Below, piece after piece: positions 49,586-59,910 of a DNA stretch of 64,000 nucleotides. Positions within the stretch are counted from its first letter, which is position 1; the number at the start of each line of letters is the position of its first letter. This DNA comes from Blattamonas nauphoetae (Eukaryota; Preaxostyla; Oxymonadida). Position numbers and translations under genes: made by a program. Location: the NCBI GenBank assembly GCA_033064195.1, contig JARBJD010000128.1, positions 62,001-126,000 of the forward strand, read 5' to 3'. Below the pieces are notes generated by a model. That model had not been told where the DNA came from, did not search any database, and saw only the letters and a list, made by a program, of their open reading frames with translations.

Positions 49586-49830
49586 GTCACCTCCTACAGT
49601 TTGCTATTCGATGCTATCCCATTCTTTGTGCATTCTTGAGACACTTTTCTTTCAATATACCGTATTTAGTACCATAAGGACTGCGTAGATTTGATCTGGA
49701 TGACAGCCGTTCAACCTAAGACAGAAAGTCCGAATCCCTTCATCTGGAAGGATAATGGAGGATGAAGAGACAAGATTGATGCCAATTGGTTAATCTTCAC
49801 TCCTCTCAGAATGAAACTGCACCAAAATTC
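49586..49830 (-). promoter_or_regulatory. Proximal 5' flank of B3
   Basis: The conserved GGAGGTGACATGATG start context is present on the minus strand. The remainder of the flank is displaced by K2; homology to the B2 flank resumes beyond it at about 52495. No gene seen. Confidence 0.4.
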
Positions 49831-49969
49831 TAGGCATGGGCAGCGGTCGGTCCGACTGCTCGTCGACCGACCGACTACTTTTCGGGAGGATCAACCCCTT
49901 TTCTCCGAGCTGTTTTTCATGTCTGTTCAGATTGTCTCTATTACCAAAATATTCGCTAAATACGACATA

Positions 49970-52087
49970 TGTGAGTGTGTGAGAAGATAAAATGAGCAGA
50001 TAATTGTTGTCTTGTGAATTAAAGGGGAGAATTGGTGTTGTGTTCCCTCACTCATCCTCTCCTCTTCATCCGCCTTCCTTGGAATCTTCTCTATATCCTC
50101 CATCTGCAGGCGATCTTGTTCTTCTTTTAACATTGCGAATTCCCCTCTTTCTGTCGATGTTCTTCCCTTCGGCTGTCCATCGTGTCCTTCTCTCGAATCT
50201 GCAGACACACCACTACAACATCCTTCTTCGTCTCTCGGAACACGGAATCCCAAGAACACTCAGGTCAGCACTTCTTCAGCTGCGCCATGTTAGGCGAGCG
50301 GTCTGAAGGGAAGAGGGAGAGTGCTGGTTGAACAGCTTCCTACTTACTCTTCCCTCTTCCTTCACATTCCCCAGCATCCACCCCAGCTCCTTCTTGAACG
50401 TCCCAACACTCCCTTCTGATCTGTACAGCGCTTCAGCCACAGTACTGTTGGAACAGAACAGGTGTTTCGAGAAAGCGCGGTCAAAACACCTTTCCCAAGG
50501 ACGAGCACATCAAGGACATGATACCCCGCTTTTGGGTCAGAAATGGGGTTATTAGAAGCCGCATCGCGTGTGACGGGCACAGTGTCGACAGCGCGGCGAT
50601 GGATAAAAGGGACATCGAAACTTGAACGAAGGATAGGAGGAGCTCACCCAGAATTGTCTTTAAGAAGCCTGAAAGAACATGTGGCTGCTTTTTGAACAAC
50701 TCTAAATCTCTTTTCTTTGGTATTTCCCTCGCAGCTCGTCGATCGTTGATTTGGATGGAGAGATTCTGAAAATACCCTCCAACAGGACTGTCCCTTGTGA
50801 GAACAGTTGTTTTATTGGCTGAGATACGATGTTGATGCGACTTTTGGATCCGCTGCAGGTGGAGTAGTTGGAATTCTGGACTAATGTATAGAGTGTTGAG
50901 ATTGCTTGTTACAGCTTGGATTGACGAATGAACGTTGTGATGGATGTAGCTTGAAGTGTAGTGGGGATGAATTGAATGTACTTCGAGTTGAAATGGTGGG
51001 GTTGTGGAGGTGACGATACAGTCGTCATAACCGACCAAGAATGTTGGGAGCAGGAGGATGTCCACAGCTTGTTCTCTGCACGTTCTGACGTCAGACTTCC
51101 ACAAACAATCATGGAGCAAGACGCAAGGGAATAAACTGCCACGTGCGAGCAGATCGGCGGTGGCTGGTTCTTTCCGGGTGTCAGGAATGTCCAGGTCAGT
51201 GTCGTGAAATCCAGTGCAGACAAATCAGTCATTCTGTTCTGATTCATCCCCCCAAACACATGGAATGTTCCGTTCTCCACCACCGGGTGAAGAGAATGTG
51301 GTGACGACTTATATCCCTCTGTATTCACAAATTGTAACACAAGCATCTCCTTATCCAGGTTAAAGAAGTCGTTTGAAGATATAGTTTCGCCTGTTTGGAG
51401 GGAGACTTCACTACCAATGAACCTGATAGAGATGACCAAAACAAAAAAGAAAAAACACCAGATGAAGGAAGGAAAAGACTAGAAAGGAGAAAGAAACCAT
51501 GCAAATGGAACAATAATAATGTAAACAGACACAATGTCATCCCCGTTCTGATCTGCATACCACGCAGTGGAGGGACGGATTTCGCCACTCGTGTGCTGTT
51601 CTTTCCATTTCATCATCTCCAAATTAAGTGTGACCAGCAAGATTGTCAATTGCTGTTCAAAATGGATTCGTTGTCCTCCACACTTCAAAATGATTCCTTG
51701 GCTTTCGACCATGCTAGAACCGAAAACTGAGTGCTAAATCATCAAATACCATTCATAACAATCACAAACGAATAAATGATGATATAAAAGAGAGAGTACA
51801 CACCTGGGGTGGGTGAAATGAGGATGTATCAGGAATGCTTCTGTGATTTGGTGAAGACTGAGATGGTTGAAGATGGTTGATGGACAGGACATCCACTTCG
51901 CATACATCAAGAGGAAGAGGCAAGTAAGAGTAACCAAACAGTGAATGTGCATACTACTGTTGTAAAGTATCCTTATCTTGCATAGTCGACAAGTTACAGA
52001 CTTGGGCTTGATCACGACATCTTTTGGTGAGAAATGAAGTAAAAGTGATTGTTTAGGGTTGAGAAGAAAAAGAACACCCTTTGTCAT
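49970..52087 (-). pseudogene. Kelch-repeat-like protein gene carried by K2 (probably broken)
   Basis: The best preserved exon is about 50909-51434: FIGSEVSLQTGETISSNDFF, VENGTFHVFGGMNQNRM, TDLSALDFTTLTWTFLTPGK. The FGG, DLxxLD and TW pattern is that of kelch propeller blades. Exon 1 (to 51804) and exon 2 (about 51555-51733) are separated by a 70-bp intron, 51734-51803 (GTGTGT..TAG). The donor of the next intron reads AT where K1 has GT, and the part downstream of 50900 changes frame. A charged C-terminal region (EEQDRLQMEDIEKI) follows at 49930-50260. It is homologous along its length to the K1 gene. Function unknown beyond kelch-type protein interaction. Confidence 0.55.
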
Positions 52088-52293
52088 TTGTTTGGATCAG
52101 CGGGTATGCTGTCAGAACAAAGGAGGAAAGTCGGTGTCGGTCGGACAGGCCGACTTTTAGTCCAATGTTGGGGAAAGACAGACCGACTCAGGGACTCTTG
52201 AACCACGACCTCAGGAACAGTAATTTTGTGAAAAAAGTGATGAACTAATTATAGAGATGTTGTGAATCAAAAATGAGAAAAAGTCAATAATAA

Positions 52294-52368
52294 AGTGTCC
52301 AGGGCGGGATTCGATCCTGGGTCCGGGGAACAAAAAGCTGTCATGCTTCCACTCGACTAAAGGGCACT
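52294..52368 (-). other. tRNA-like sequence (degenerate, possible Lys-TTT type) inside K2
   Basis: 75 nt on the minus strand with a box A match (TAGTCGAGTGG) and a near-consensus box B (GGATCGAATCC). The outermost seven bases at each end pair at six of seven positions. T-rich stretches (TTTTTCTC) follow about 20 nt downstream, as after Pol III genes. The anticodon-loop candidate contains TTTTT but the anticodon and T stems do not pair well. So it is a tRNA-derived relic or SINE-like head rather than a safe functional tRNA. Confidence 0.45.
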
Positions 52369-52442
52369 TCAAAAAAGTCGCCGACTCTTTTATTTTTAGG
52401 GACTGGACTCGAGGTTTTCAGACCGACCACTGCCCATGCCTA

Positions 52443-52588
52443 CAAAATTCGTTGAAACAATTGTCCGTTTCGAATCTGGTTTTGTTCTCTTCCGTGGATG
52501 CATAGCCGGTCAATCACCACAAAAAACTGAATTGAATCTCCCAAACAGTGCGTAATTGAAATCTTGAAAGGGATTTCGTAGTAATGTA
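52443..52588 (-). other. Distal 5' flank of B3 beyond K2
   Basis: Matches, inverted, the B2 upstream region near 28040-28130 (GACCGGCTATGCATCCACGG, GGGAGATTCAATTCAGTTTT on the minus strand). It ends at the Tc1-type insertion. It shows that the inverted duplication covers the genes and both flanks. Confidence 0.6.
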
Positions 52589-54169
52589 CAGTGCCCGCGG
52601 AAATTAACTACTACCGAAGAGAACCTGAGTCAACGAGATGGTGAGGACTGTGTGAGAGAACAGGATGTTGGATGAAGGTACAGAAGGTATGAGAAGGAAA
52701 CCGTCCGGAGAGGCTGCTGGAAGAGCGATCTTGGTAAAGAGGGTCGATCATCAGTTCTCTGTGGATTTTTGTCATTATGGTTTATTTCAAAAAGAAAATG
52801 GAGTTAGAGGAGATAAAAAGATAAAAGATGAGGTGAGGCGTGAAAGAAAAAGCGAAGTGATTCTGGTACTGCGAAGTTTGTTGTTCGGACGCTTCGATTG
52901 GATGATCCGGCTCTTTTATTCAACTTCTTCTATCATGGTTCCCAAACTTCAGATGTCTACCTGGTTTAGACATAAAAAGAAAAAAGAATGCACACCGCAA
53001 ACTAGACAGAGAGTCGTTGATCTTCTCCGACTCGAAGATGTGGCGACCGTCGCAAGGAAAACGAGAAAGTCGGAAGAGACTATCAGATTCATCCGAAAAC
53101 GATGGTCTGGGAGAGTTCTGAAGACAAATGCAAAAGGACGGGGGAGAAAGAGAAAGACCTCAGCGGCACAAGATTCAGCAGTAATCTCCGTCATCAGAGA
53201 GAATCGTTTCAGCCATGCACCAGAAATTCAACACGACATTCATTTGAAGGGCATCGACATCAGTGTAACAACGATTCGTTGTCGAGCAGCGGAAGCAGGC
53301 CTGCGGCAAAGAACTAGGAGAAAAATAGTCATGCTCACAGACAAACACAAAAAAGGACAGACTCACATTCGCTCTAAATGTTAGAAGTTGGACAGTTGAG
53401 AAATGGAGGAACATACTGTGGACGGATGAAAGCAAGATCTGTGCCTTCGTGTCTGATGGGAGAGATTACGTCTGGCTAGCTGAGGGAGAAGAAAACGGTC
53501 CAAAATGGGGAAAAGAGAAGAAAGCACACCCTCCAAAAGTGATGGTCTGGGCCAGCATTGGATGGAACGGCGTGGGTTCCATCCACCAAGTTGAACATCA
53601 AACCCTCGATGCAAAGGGCTACATAAGGATCCTCCAAAAGCACCTTGAAAAAAGACGATATGACAGCTGGGATGGGCAAAAGGTTCATACAGTTGGACAA
53701 TGACCCCAAGCACACATGTCGGGAGACGGTCAGATGGTTGGAAGAGAAAGGCTTCGACAAGTTGGAGTGGCCCGCCTACTCGCCTGATCTGTCTCCGATC
53801 GAAAATGTATTTCAGAGCCTGAAGCTGAGGATAAAAAGAAACAAGATAGAGACAGCTGAACAACTGAGAACAAGGCTGGATCAAGTTTGGAAAAGCATAC
53901 CTCAAGAACTGATTCGAAATCTCATCCGGTCCATGCCCCGACGCATTGAGGCCGTCATTGCTGCTGGCGGGGGTCAGACCAAGTATTAATCCTCGAACCG
54001 ACGGAGCAATTGATGAAAAAGTCTTTATGTCGGTTTTGATCGTTCACCACTCACCTTTCAGATTTTCATACTAAGTCAGTGCACACATATGATATCATCT
54101 CATGAAATGATTAAAGTCTGTTTTTCTGTTTTCTTAATCCTGGGGCGTAGTTAATTTCCGTGGGCACTG
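52589..54169 (+). mobile_element. Tc1-type transposon, complete ends, TA target duplication
   Basis: Ends CAGTGCCCGCGGAAATTAAC (52589) and its complement finishing ..GGGCACTG (54169), 23 bp inverted with one mismatch (GTAGTTAATTTCCGTGGGCA on the right). Flanked by TA at 52587-52588 and 54170-54171. Length 1581 bp, the usual Tc1 size. It sits in the 5' flank of B3. Confidence 0.92.
52935..53989 (+). pseudogene. Tc1-type DD34E transposase with two frameshifts
   Basis: Starts MVPKLQMSTWF at 52935. An N-terminal paired helix-turn-helix (RQRVVDLLRLEDVATVARK and a second HTH) precedes the catalytic domain. Catalytic motifs: WTDESK (first Asp), QLDNDPKHT (second Asp) and SPDLSPIENVF (Glu), spaced as DD34E. 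The frame changes twice, both at A-runs (near 53350 and near 53650), so the copy is probably inactive unless the runs are misread. Otherwise full length, ending GGGQTKY. Confidence 0.85.
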
Positions 54170-54171
54170 TA

Positions 54172-56019
54172 GAAGAATGTGCCGAATTATGGGCAATCAT
54201 TCACTTCTCTTTAGAACATACGTCACCAATCGGAAATTCATCGACTCAGTGCCGAACCACAGAGGTTCACCAGATGGTGAAGATGATGTGAAATGACAGA
54301 AAATATCGGGGTGGGAATAAAAACTTGACCTTCATTTTTATTCATATAGAAAAGAGAAAGGCAGGATCCAATAGAGGCAGCGTTGTTTACACATGAAGGA
54401 CCAGGACTTGCAGTCTAAGGATGGTCAATACCTGCCATAGTCAGTCTGATCTCCAATCCCTTGCATGTTTCGGACACTTTTGAACCGTCATTGAAACTAA
54501 AATCTTGCAATTCACATAATTTCGATTCAAAATCCCTCTTTTGGACAGACTGATGTCATCATTTTGAACACTTTCGTGCATGGTGACTCTACTGAGACGC
54601 TTTTCACCAATGACAGTTTTCACGAAAACTAATGAAAATGATACAAATCGAAGAGGCAAGAATGACAAAAACAGTTGATAGAAGAATAATCTGCGAAGCG
54701 TCGGAGTCTTTCAGCTACTTGTGAAGAACAATTTGCGCAGGACGATCGATCAGTCTCAAACTCAGCCAAGTATTTTTTTTGAACACTTTTCGGTTTGCTG
54801 CCGTGTATTCCAGGTGCTTGTAAGGTGTTAGCATGGATCTGAAGCGAATTCCCTGTGTAGATCATGAGATTTAGGAATTGTCGAAGTGGGCCGTTGGTAG
54901 ACAATAATAACAAGGTGAGACAAGTGATATTGTATAAACGTTCTTAAAAAGCATGATGAATGAAAATTATTTACACTTCTGGCGTGAACGACGTGGAATG
55001 GAGGATCACACTGTCGCTTGCCCAGCACAACAATAAGAACGTAAAAAACTGCAACTACTCAAGTAACAAGGAAGTATTGTGCTGAATTGACAGAATTCGC
55101 TATGAAAAAAGAAAAACAAACGTTCTATCGTCAATGTTGTCGATTGATCACGATCATCATCTGACTGACATGCTCAGCCTGTGCAATACGACACCTTGAT
55201 CTGATTCTGAATCAAATGATGGGTGAGCAATCAAAGAGAGTAGATTGAAAGGGTTCTCTTGATCGATATCGTAAGAATCAGGCGAAGATGTTCTGGCGGG
55301 AAAAAGCACTTGCAGAGCCTCCGTCTTCTATCTTGTCATAATTGTTGCTCGAAGCTATTTTTGTTCGTGATTCTGTGCTTATAGCATCTGTAGATCACGG
55401 TTCTATCTCTGACTCGAAGTGTTGTTTTCGTAATTGGATGATTCACTTTTTCACTGAAACATGCTGAATCCTTCTCGTTATCTAGGAAACAAATTGATAA
55501 ATGTAATCATTATTTCATCATTGTGATCGGCTCGGTACTGTGGATGGACTTATCTCCTAATTCGGAAGGTTTCCAGGGTAAAACAATGGTTGTCATTGAA
55601 GCAGAAAGTGCAACTTCCCTCAAAAAACACAGTCAGCCTTTTCTTGCGCCGATTCTGCATTTTGGTGTTGTTGTAGTGAAACAACTGATGAGGACTTCAA
55701 CTTTTCCTTCACACTTCATTTTTCTTCGTTTCTGGAGGATGTTGACGATGTTTGCGTTAACTTCAGTCCTTTCGAAGATCCATCAAGCAATCACAACTTT
55801 GAAAACTGTTTCGGGCGATTGATTTGTCAAGAAGACCTGACAATTTGTGAATGGGTTCAGATCTACAGTCACTGTCACATCAGTCCGCGGTTTAGGAATA
55901 ACAATCCACACATTTAATTCTCATAAGAACTCAATATTTCTCTATTTTCTCCACTTTGGACACTTCGACTACTGGAAAAAGTATCTGGTAATGCGTGAAT
56001 GGAAAAAGAAAAAGAATGT
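54172..56019. other. Intergenic stretch without a recognisable gene
   Basis: AT-rich, no long frame. On the minus strand 54629-54913 (KSVQKKYLAEFETDRSSCAN) and 54828-55028, and on the plus strand 55523-55822, are coding-like in patches but match nothing I know. No inverted-repeat element with a target duplication was found here. Confidence 0.4.
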
Positions 56020-56056
56020 GGGTTCATCTCTCCAACCCACAACCAGTTCCGTCTCC

Positions 56057-57142
56057 TTAATAATGTGTCCAGGATCCATTGTTGGTCAGGACTTCAGCAA
56101 TCCTCGTTGGCATGGATAAGATTGAAGACTGGATGCAACTCAAGAGATCCTTGTTCCACACACTTCTTATCGCAATCTTCAAATCGTCAACAGTATGACA
56201 ATCTCTTTTGTTCAGTTTTACTTTCATATTGCGCCAAACGTTCTCGATTGGTGAAAGGTCGGGGCTTTGAGGTGGCCATATCATGGTGGAAAAGGTTTGT
56301 CGCGCGATCCAACTTTGGACGAGTTTCGAAGAGTGTTTCGGGTCATTGTCCTGTTGGAATATGAAAGGTTGTTCGCAGAGCTGAATTCCATGGTCATGAA
56401 CGTGTTTTTTTACTATTTTCAGGTATTGTTTTTGTTCAAGCTTACCTTTTATGAAGACAAGCTTCCCAACTCCACCCCATCCAACACAACCCCAAACCAT
56501 CAAGTGGACCGAATGTTTGACTGTATGTAGTACACATTTCGGATCATATTCTTCCCCCTTTTTCCTCCATACGTACACTTTCCCTTTCGGTTCTTTTAGG
56601 CAAACCATTGCTTCGTCGCTCCAGAGGACTCGCTTCCAATCTTGTTGACTCCACTTCACATGATCCCGTGCAAACGACAAACGCTTCTCAATGTTGATGG
56701 ATCGAAGCAGGGGCTTTCTCTTGACGGGATGTTGAGAGATCCCGTTCTCCTTTCCTCTCCTCCCAATTGTAGATTCAGAAACAACAATCTGGTGTGTCTT
56801 GGCAAGTTTTTCTTTGATATCTCTTTTTGATTTGAAGCGATTGCAGTCAATTTCAGCGAGTATCATGGCGTCTTCCTGGACCGTTGTGCATCGCGTGTAA
56901 GTCCTCTGTATGCTTCGTTTCTTTCTTGGATTTTTTAGCCAACCTTTGAGAAAGGTCCGAATGGTACTCTCCGATCTGTGGATTTGCCTTCCGATCGCAG
57001 CGACCGACAAGCCAGCCTTCCGCTTGAGAAGGATCTCTTTTTTGGCTTGGGGACTAAGTCTCCATCGTTTTGAGTCTAGGAATGTTCAAATGAGAATATA
57101 ATAGGAAAAGGAGACTTTTTTTGTGGACAAACGAGGAACCAT
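56057..57142 (-). CDS. Tc1-type DD34E transposase
   Basis: The open frame (minus strand, ending at 56057) reads from about 57080: KRWRLSPQAKKEILLKRKAG, two HTH segments (AAIGRQIHRSESTIRTFL), then WSDEAMVCLK, FQQDNDPKHSS and SPDLSPIENVWRN, i.e. an intact DDE set, ending NNGSWTHY. No ATG lies in that frame. An ATG at 57142 gives MVPRLSTKK, the start of the other Tc1 copy, and would join by a short GT-AG intron-like stretch (about 40 nt) or a shift. The catalytic part looks whole. Inverted-repeat traces (CCACAA..GTCTCCTT) at about 56030-56056 and 57110-57125 suggest the element is about 56020-57140; exact ends are not resolved. Confidence 0.8.
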
Positions 57143-57476
57143 TCACTTTTTTTTTCGATGGACTCTTGCGAGGGTATTGATTCGTCGACTTTTAACTACA
57201 GAAACGCTCTTTGATGTTTTCCTTGAGATAAGATACGATCTGTCATCTCACTTTCAGATTACTTTCTTCCATTTCACCTAAAACAGTCTTGAACGTTTTG
57301 TTTCGCAAATCTGAACTTTCTGGGTCAGATCTCAGCCACCGTTTTCCTGCACATCATGTCGAATGTCGAATATCTACACTGATTTGAATTGATGAATAAA
57401 ACAACTGAAACGGAAAAGAAACAAAGACTGAAGTGTAACACAATCGCGGAAGGATATGATTTCGACTGTAATTCAT
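57143..57476. other. Intergenic region upstream of the SH3-RRM gene
   Basis: AT-rich, about 330 bp, with no frame of note. It presumably holds the promoter of the SH3-RRM gene; I see no recognisable box. Confidence 0.3.
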
Positions 57477-58508
57477 ATGTCGTTAAGAACAATTCTGTAT
57501 GATTGCCAACCCCAATCTGGAACACAATGCTTGGATGTTAGCAGAGGTGACATCGTTAAAGTCCTGGGTGAAGACACCAATGGCTGGACGTACGCGCAGA
57601 AGCATCGCACGCAGCTCACTGGATATGTCCCTACCCACGCCCTCGGTCCTTCACATGCGCCACAACAATCTGAGCATCTTGATATTCCGATGTCTCTTGA
57701 ATTAATCAACGTAGAACCATCTCCAACGGTCGAGGACGAAGTCAAGTCATTCTTCTCGCAATTTGGAGAAGTTTATTATTTCGATTCGCAGACTCCTTCC
57801 CACCACCACCCAACCTTCCGATTCTTTATTGATATCTTGTCAACAAAAGATCTTGACACCATTCAATCAAATCTCGTCAATCAGCCTTTCAACGGCCAGA
57901 ACACTCAACTAAATCAAAAACGCAATCAACCAAACCGTTTGGAGCTCTATCTTGCTCCTCTCTCGCCGACATGCACCGAAGCAGACGTCCGGGCATTGAT
58001 CCATCCCGCCAATCCAGAAAAAGTGACTCTCTTCTTTCCCAGGAACAACCAAAACAACAAAAGTTGTGCCGTTGTGTTTCCAGACGCATATTCAACCAAT
58101 GCGGCCTTTCGAGATCGGTCTCGCTGGATTGCACAACAACCTGGTATGACGATCCAGTTTTCGACTCGAACCTTCACAAGAACTGCGAATCATTCCCAAA
58201 ATCATGTCTCAACAAACTCAATATCAGTGTTCTTGACCAATCTTCCGAATGGAGTGATTCCGAGAGACATCGTCGTGTCGCTCTTCCCAACGTCTGTCAT
58301 CACCAATCTGAAAGTCCACTCCTCCCAACCCGGCCAGCCTGTGTCAGCTGTTGTGCATTTCAAGACAGAGCTCGAGGCGCAGCAAGCCGTTGGTCAAAGC
58401 GGAACTTTGTCTTTCCTCTCGAACCGCATCCAAATTCGTGAATATCGCGTTGATCCTGATCGTAATTCCCGCGGGTCGGTTTCGCCACAGCCACCAAACC
58501 AATATTAG
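57477..58508 (+). CDS. SH3 domain plus three RRM-like domains, RNA-binding adaptor
   Basis: 343 residues from the ATG at 57477 (MSLRTILYDC); an ATG at 57456 in frame adds seven residues, less likely because the SH3 fold starts at RTILYD. Residues about 4-55 are an SH3 domain: ILYDC (ALYDY position), RGDIVKVLGED, NGWTYAQ and GYVPTHAL. Then come three RRM-like units: about 73-145 (SLELINVEPSPTVEDEVKSF, FGEVYYF), about 152-232 (LELYLAPLSPTCTEADV, SCAVVFPDAYSTNAAF) and about 247-325 (ISVFLTNLPNGVIPRDIVV, SAVVHFKTELEAQQA). RNP1 aromatic residues are only partly kept. A plausible RNA-binding scaffold; the exact role is unknown. It is intronless and looks like a resident host gene. Confidence 0.8.
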   Translation: MSLRTILYDCQPQSGTQCLDVSRGDIVKVLGEDTNGWTYAQKHRTQLTGYVPTHALGPSHAPQQSEHLDIPMSLELINVEPSPTVEDEVKSFFSQFGEVYYFDSQTPSHHHPTFRFFIDILSTKDLDTIQSNLVNQPFNGQNTQLNQKRNQPNRLELYLAPLSPTCTEADVRALIHPANPEKVTLFFPRNNQNNKSCAVVFPDAYSTNAAFRDRSRWIAQQPGMTIQFSTRTFTRTANHSQNHVSTNSISVFLTNLPNGVIPRDIVVSLFPTSVITNLKVHSSQPGQPVSAVVHFKTELEAQQAVGQSGTLSFLSNRIQIREYRVDPDRNSRGSVSPQPPNQY

Positions 58509-58779
58509 TGACAATGGAATATCTCTAACACCATTTTTTACCATTTTGTTTTCAACACGTGCCTTTTCATTTCATCATCATGGATGATTCTTGCATTACG
58601 TTGTTTTGAAAACATGATAAGTTTTGGGGAGAGAGATGGATATTACCATCACATCTTTTGAAGATTCTTTTTTCTGGTGTTTCACGTTATGGGTTGTTCT
58701 TCATTCATCTTTCGGTGAACCCTAAACACATTTTGAGTCGACAATGAATGTGTCTCTAAACTCAGAACTTGCAAAAGTT
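58509..58779. other. 3' flank of the SH3-RRM gene up to element Q
   Basis: About 270 bp without a gene; AT-rich. It ends in the target duplication CAAAAGTT (58772-58779) of element Q. Confidence 0.4.
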
Positions 58780-59893
58780 TATAGCTGTGTGACAGGCTTT
58801 TTTTCGATGTCAAAATGTCAATAAAACACCTCAATGGGGCAGATCACAATCTGAACGACCAAAGCTCGTATTTCGCACTCTGGGTGTTTGAAAACATGTT
58901 ACTATCACCTTTCACTCCAATTTGAGAATCATTTCTATCAGAGGCATATCAGGTGGTGGAAGAGAAAAAATTGAAAAAATCATGGTAATGAAGATGAAAC
59001 ATCTGGGAAAAACACCCGAATCGGATTAAATCATGTCATAGAAGAAAAAAACAGAGCTTTCAAAGAGAAAATTCTCAGAGAAGAAGCACAGAAGGATGTT
59101 GATGATAGGGTTGTGAGAGATGCAGATCAAGACCGCAGCGACAAGAGATTTAGTTTGAGTTGGTCAAAAGAATCGGTGTTTCATCCTTTAAGAGTCAAAT
59201 TTTGTTCACTGAACCGTTAGAAGTCAACATCAACACAGATGTGATCAGAGGGACAGATGTGGTTTCTGAAGAAGATGAATCACAGAAAAAAAGAGAGACA
59301 CCACTGAAGAAGGATGACCTTGGTGTAAAAACACCTTTGTTTGCTGACATTGTTGGGTTTAGGACATTTCGCGAGACTTGTTGTGACGTGGAATAACAGG
59401 CTAAACAACTGGAAAAGAATGAAAAAAAAGTTTAAACATCATACAGATCATGTAAATTTTGATTGAACAGGAAATTGGCAAACATGACCGATTATCATCC
59501 CGTCGAAGAGACCCGGAAGTGATTTAGAGAACGAACGTTGGTACCAGGGTGAGATAGTTTGAAATTGTCATTCAATTGCACTAGCGGACAATGGAAAATC
59601 GAATGAATATGAAGGAGGAACCAATATAGCCCTTTCAGTCTGAGGTTCAGGATCGTCCCATGACTCTCGGGATTGTGAATCGAAAGACGTTAAAATGTCG
59701 CAAATGATAGTTTTTGTCCCAGTGAACTGGATTACAGACACAGTACAGTCGTTTGAACTTCAGATTATCCTAATTATCGACTTATTCATGGAAATGAGAA
59801 AAGATCGATGACCCATAATTAAAAACTTCAATGTCATGACATGTCAACGCTTTTGAGAAAAACAGGGCTGTCATGTCATGTCAGACAGGTATA
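58780..59893. mobile_element. Element Q: hAT-like non-autonomous transposon, same family as O, 8-bp TSD
   Basis: Target duplication CAAAAGTT at 58772-58779 and 59894-59901. Left end TATAGCTGTGTGACAGGC; right end read inward TATACCTGTCTGACATGACA. The right end aligns over about 65 bp with the left end of O, including the TGACATGACATGACA array and a T5CTC spacer. 1114 bp long. It contains a short frame (59160-59396, VVSEEDESQKKRETPLKKDD) of unknown meaning and no transposase. Confidence 0.85.
59160..59396 (+). CDS. Unrecognised short frame inside Q
   Basis: 79 residues in the track frame, hydrophilic and acidic/basic in the middle (EEDESQKKRETPLKKDDLG). A second coding-like frame just upstream (about 59000-59215, RVVRDADQDRSDKRFSLSW) may belong with it. 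No domain recognised; no similarity seen to the frame in O. Confidence 0.25.
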   Translation: MVKRIGVSSFKSQILFTEPLEVNINTDVIRGTDVVSEEDESQKKRETPLKKDDLGVKTPLFADIVGFRTFRETCCDVE

Positions 59894-59910
59894 CAAAAGT
59901 TCAGAGAAAA

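Larger units (their letters stand above)
49831..52442 (-). mobile_element. Element K2: hAT-like transposon with 8-bp TSD carrying a kelch-type gene
   Basis: Target duplication CAAAATTC at 49823-49830 and 52443-52450. Left end TAGGCATGGGCAGCGGTCGG; right end read inward TAGGCATGGGCAGTGGTCGG. The TAGGNNTGGGCA type of terminus plus the 8-bp duplication is the classic hAT signature. Subterminal GACCGAC/GTCGGTC motifs follow at both ends (49840-49880, 52120-52200, 52415-52430). Cargo: a kelch-like gene on the minus strand and a tRNA-like sequence near the right end. No transposase. It is inserted in the 5' flank of B3. Confidence 0.9.

Noticed and set aside
52294-52368. Calling a functional tRNA-Lys gene
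   Set aside because: Box A and box B are good, but the anticodon and T stems pair poorly and the anticodon loop is ambiguous; kept only as a tRNA-like sequence.
58866-59160. Gene between Q's left end and its short frame
   Set aside because: Only short frames with weak composition signals; no start, splice or domain support.
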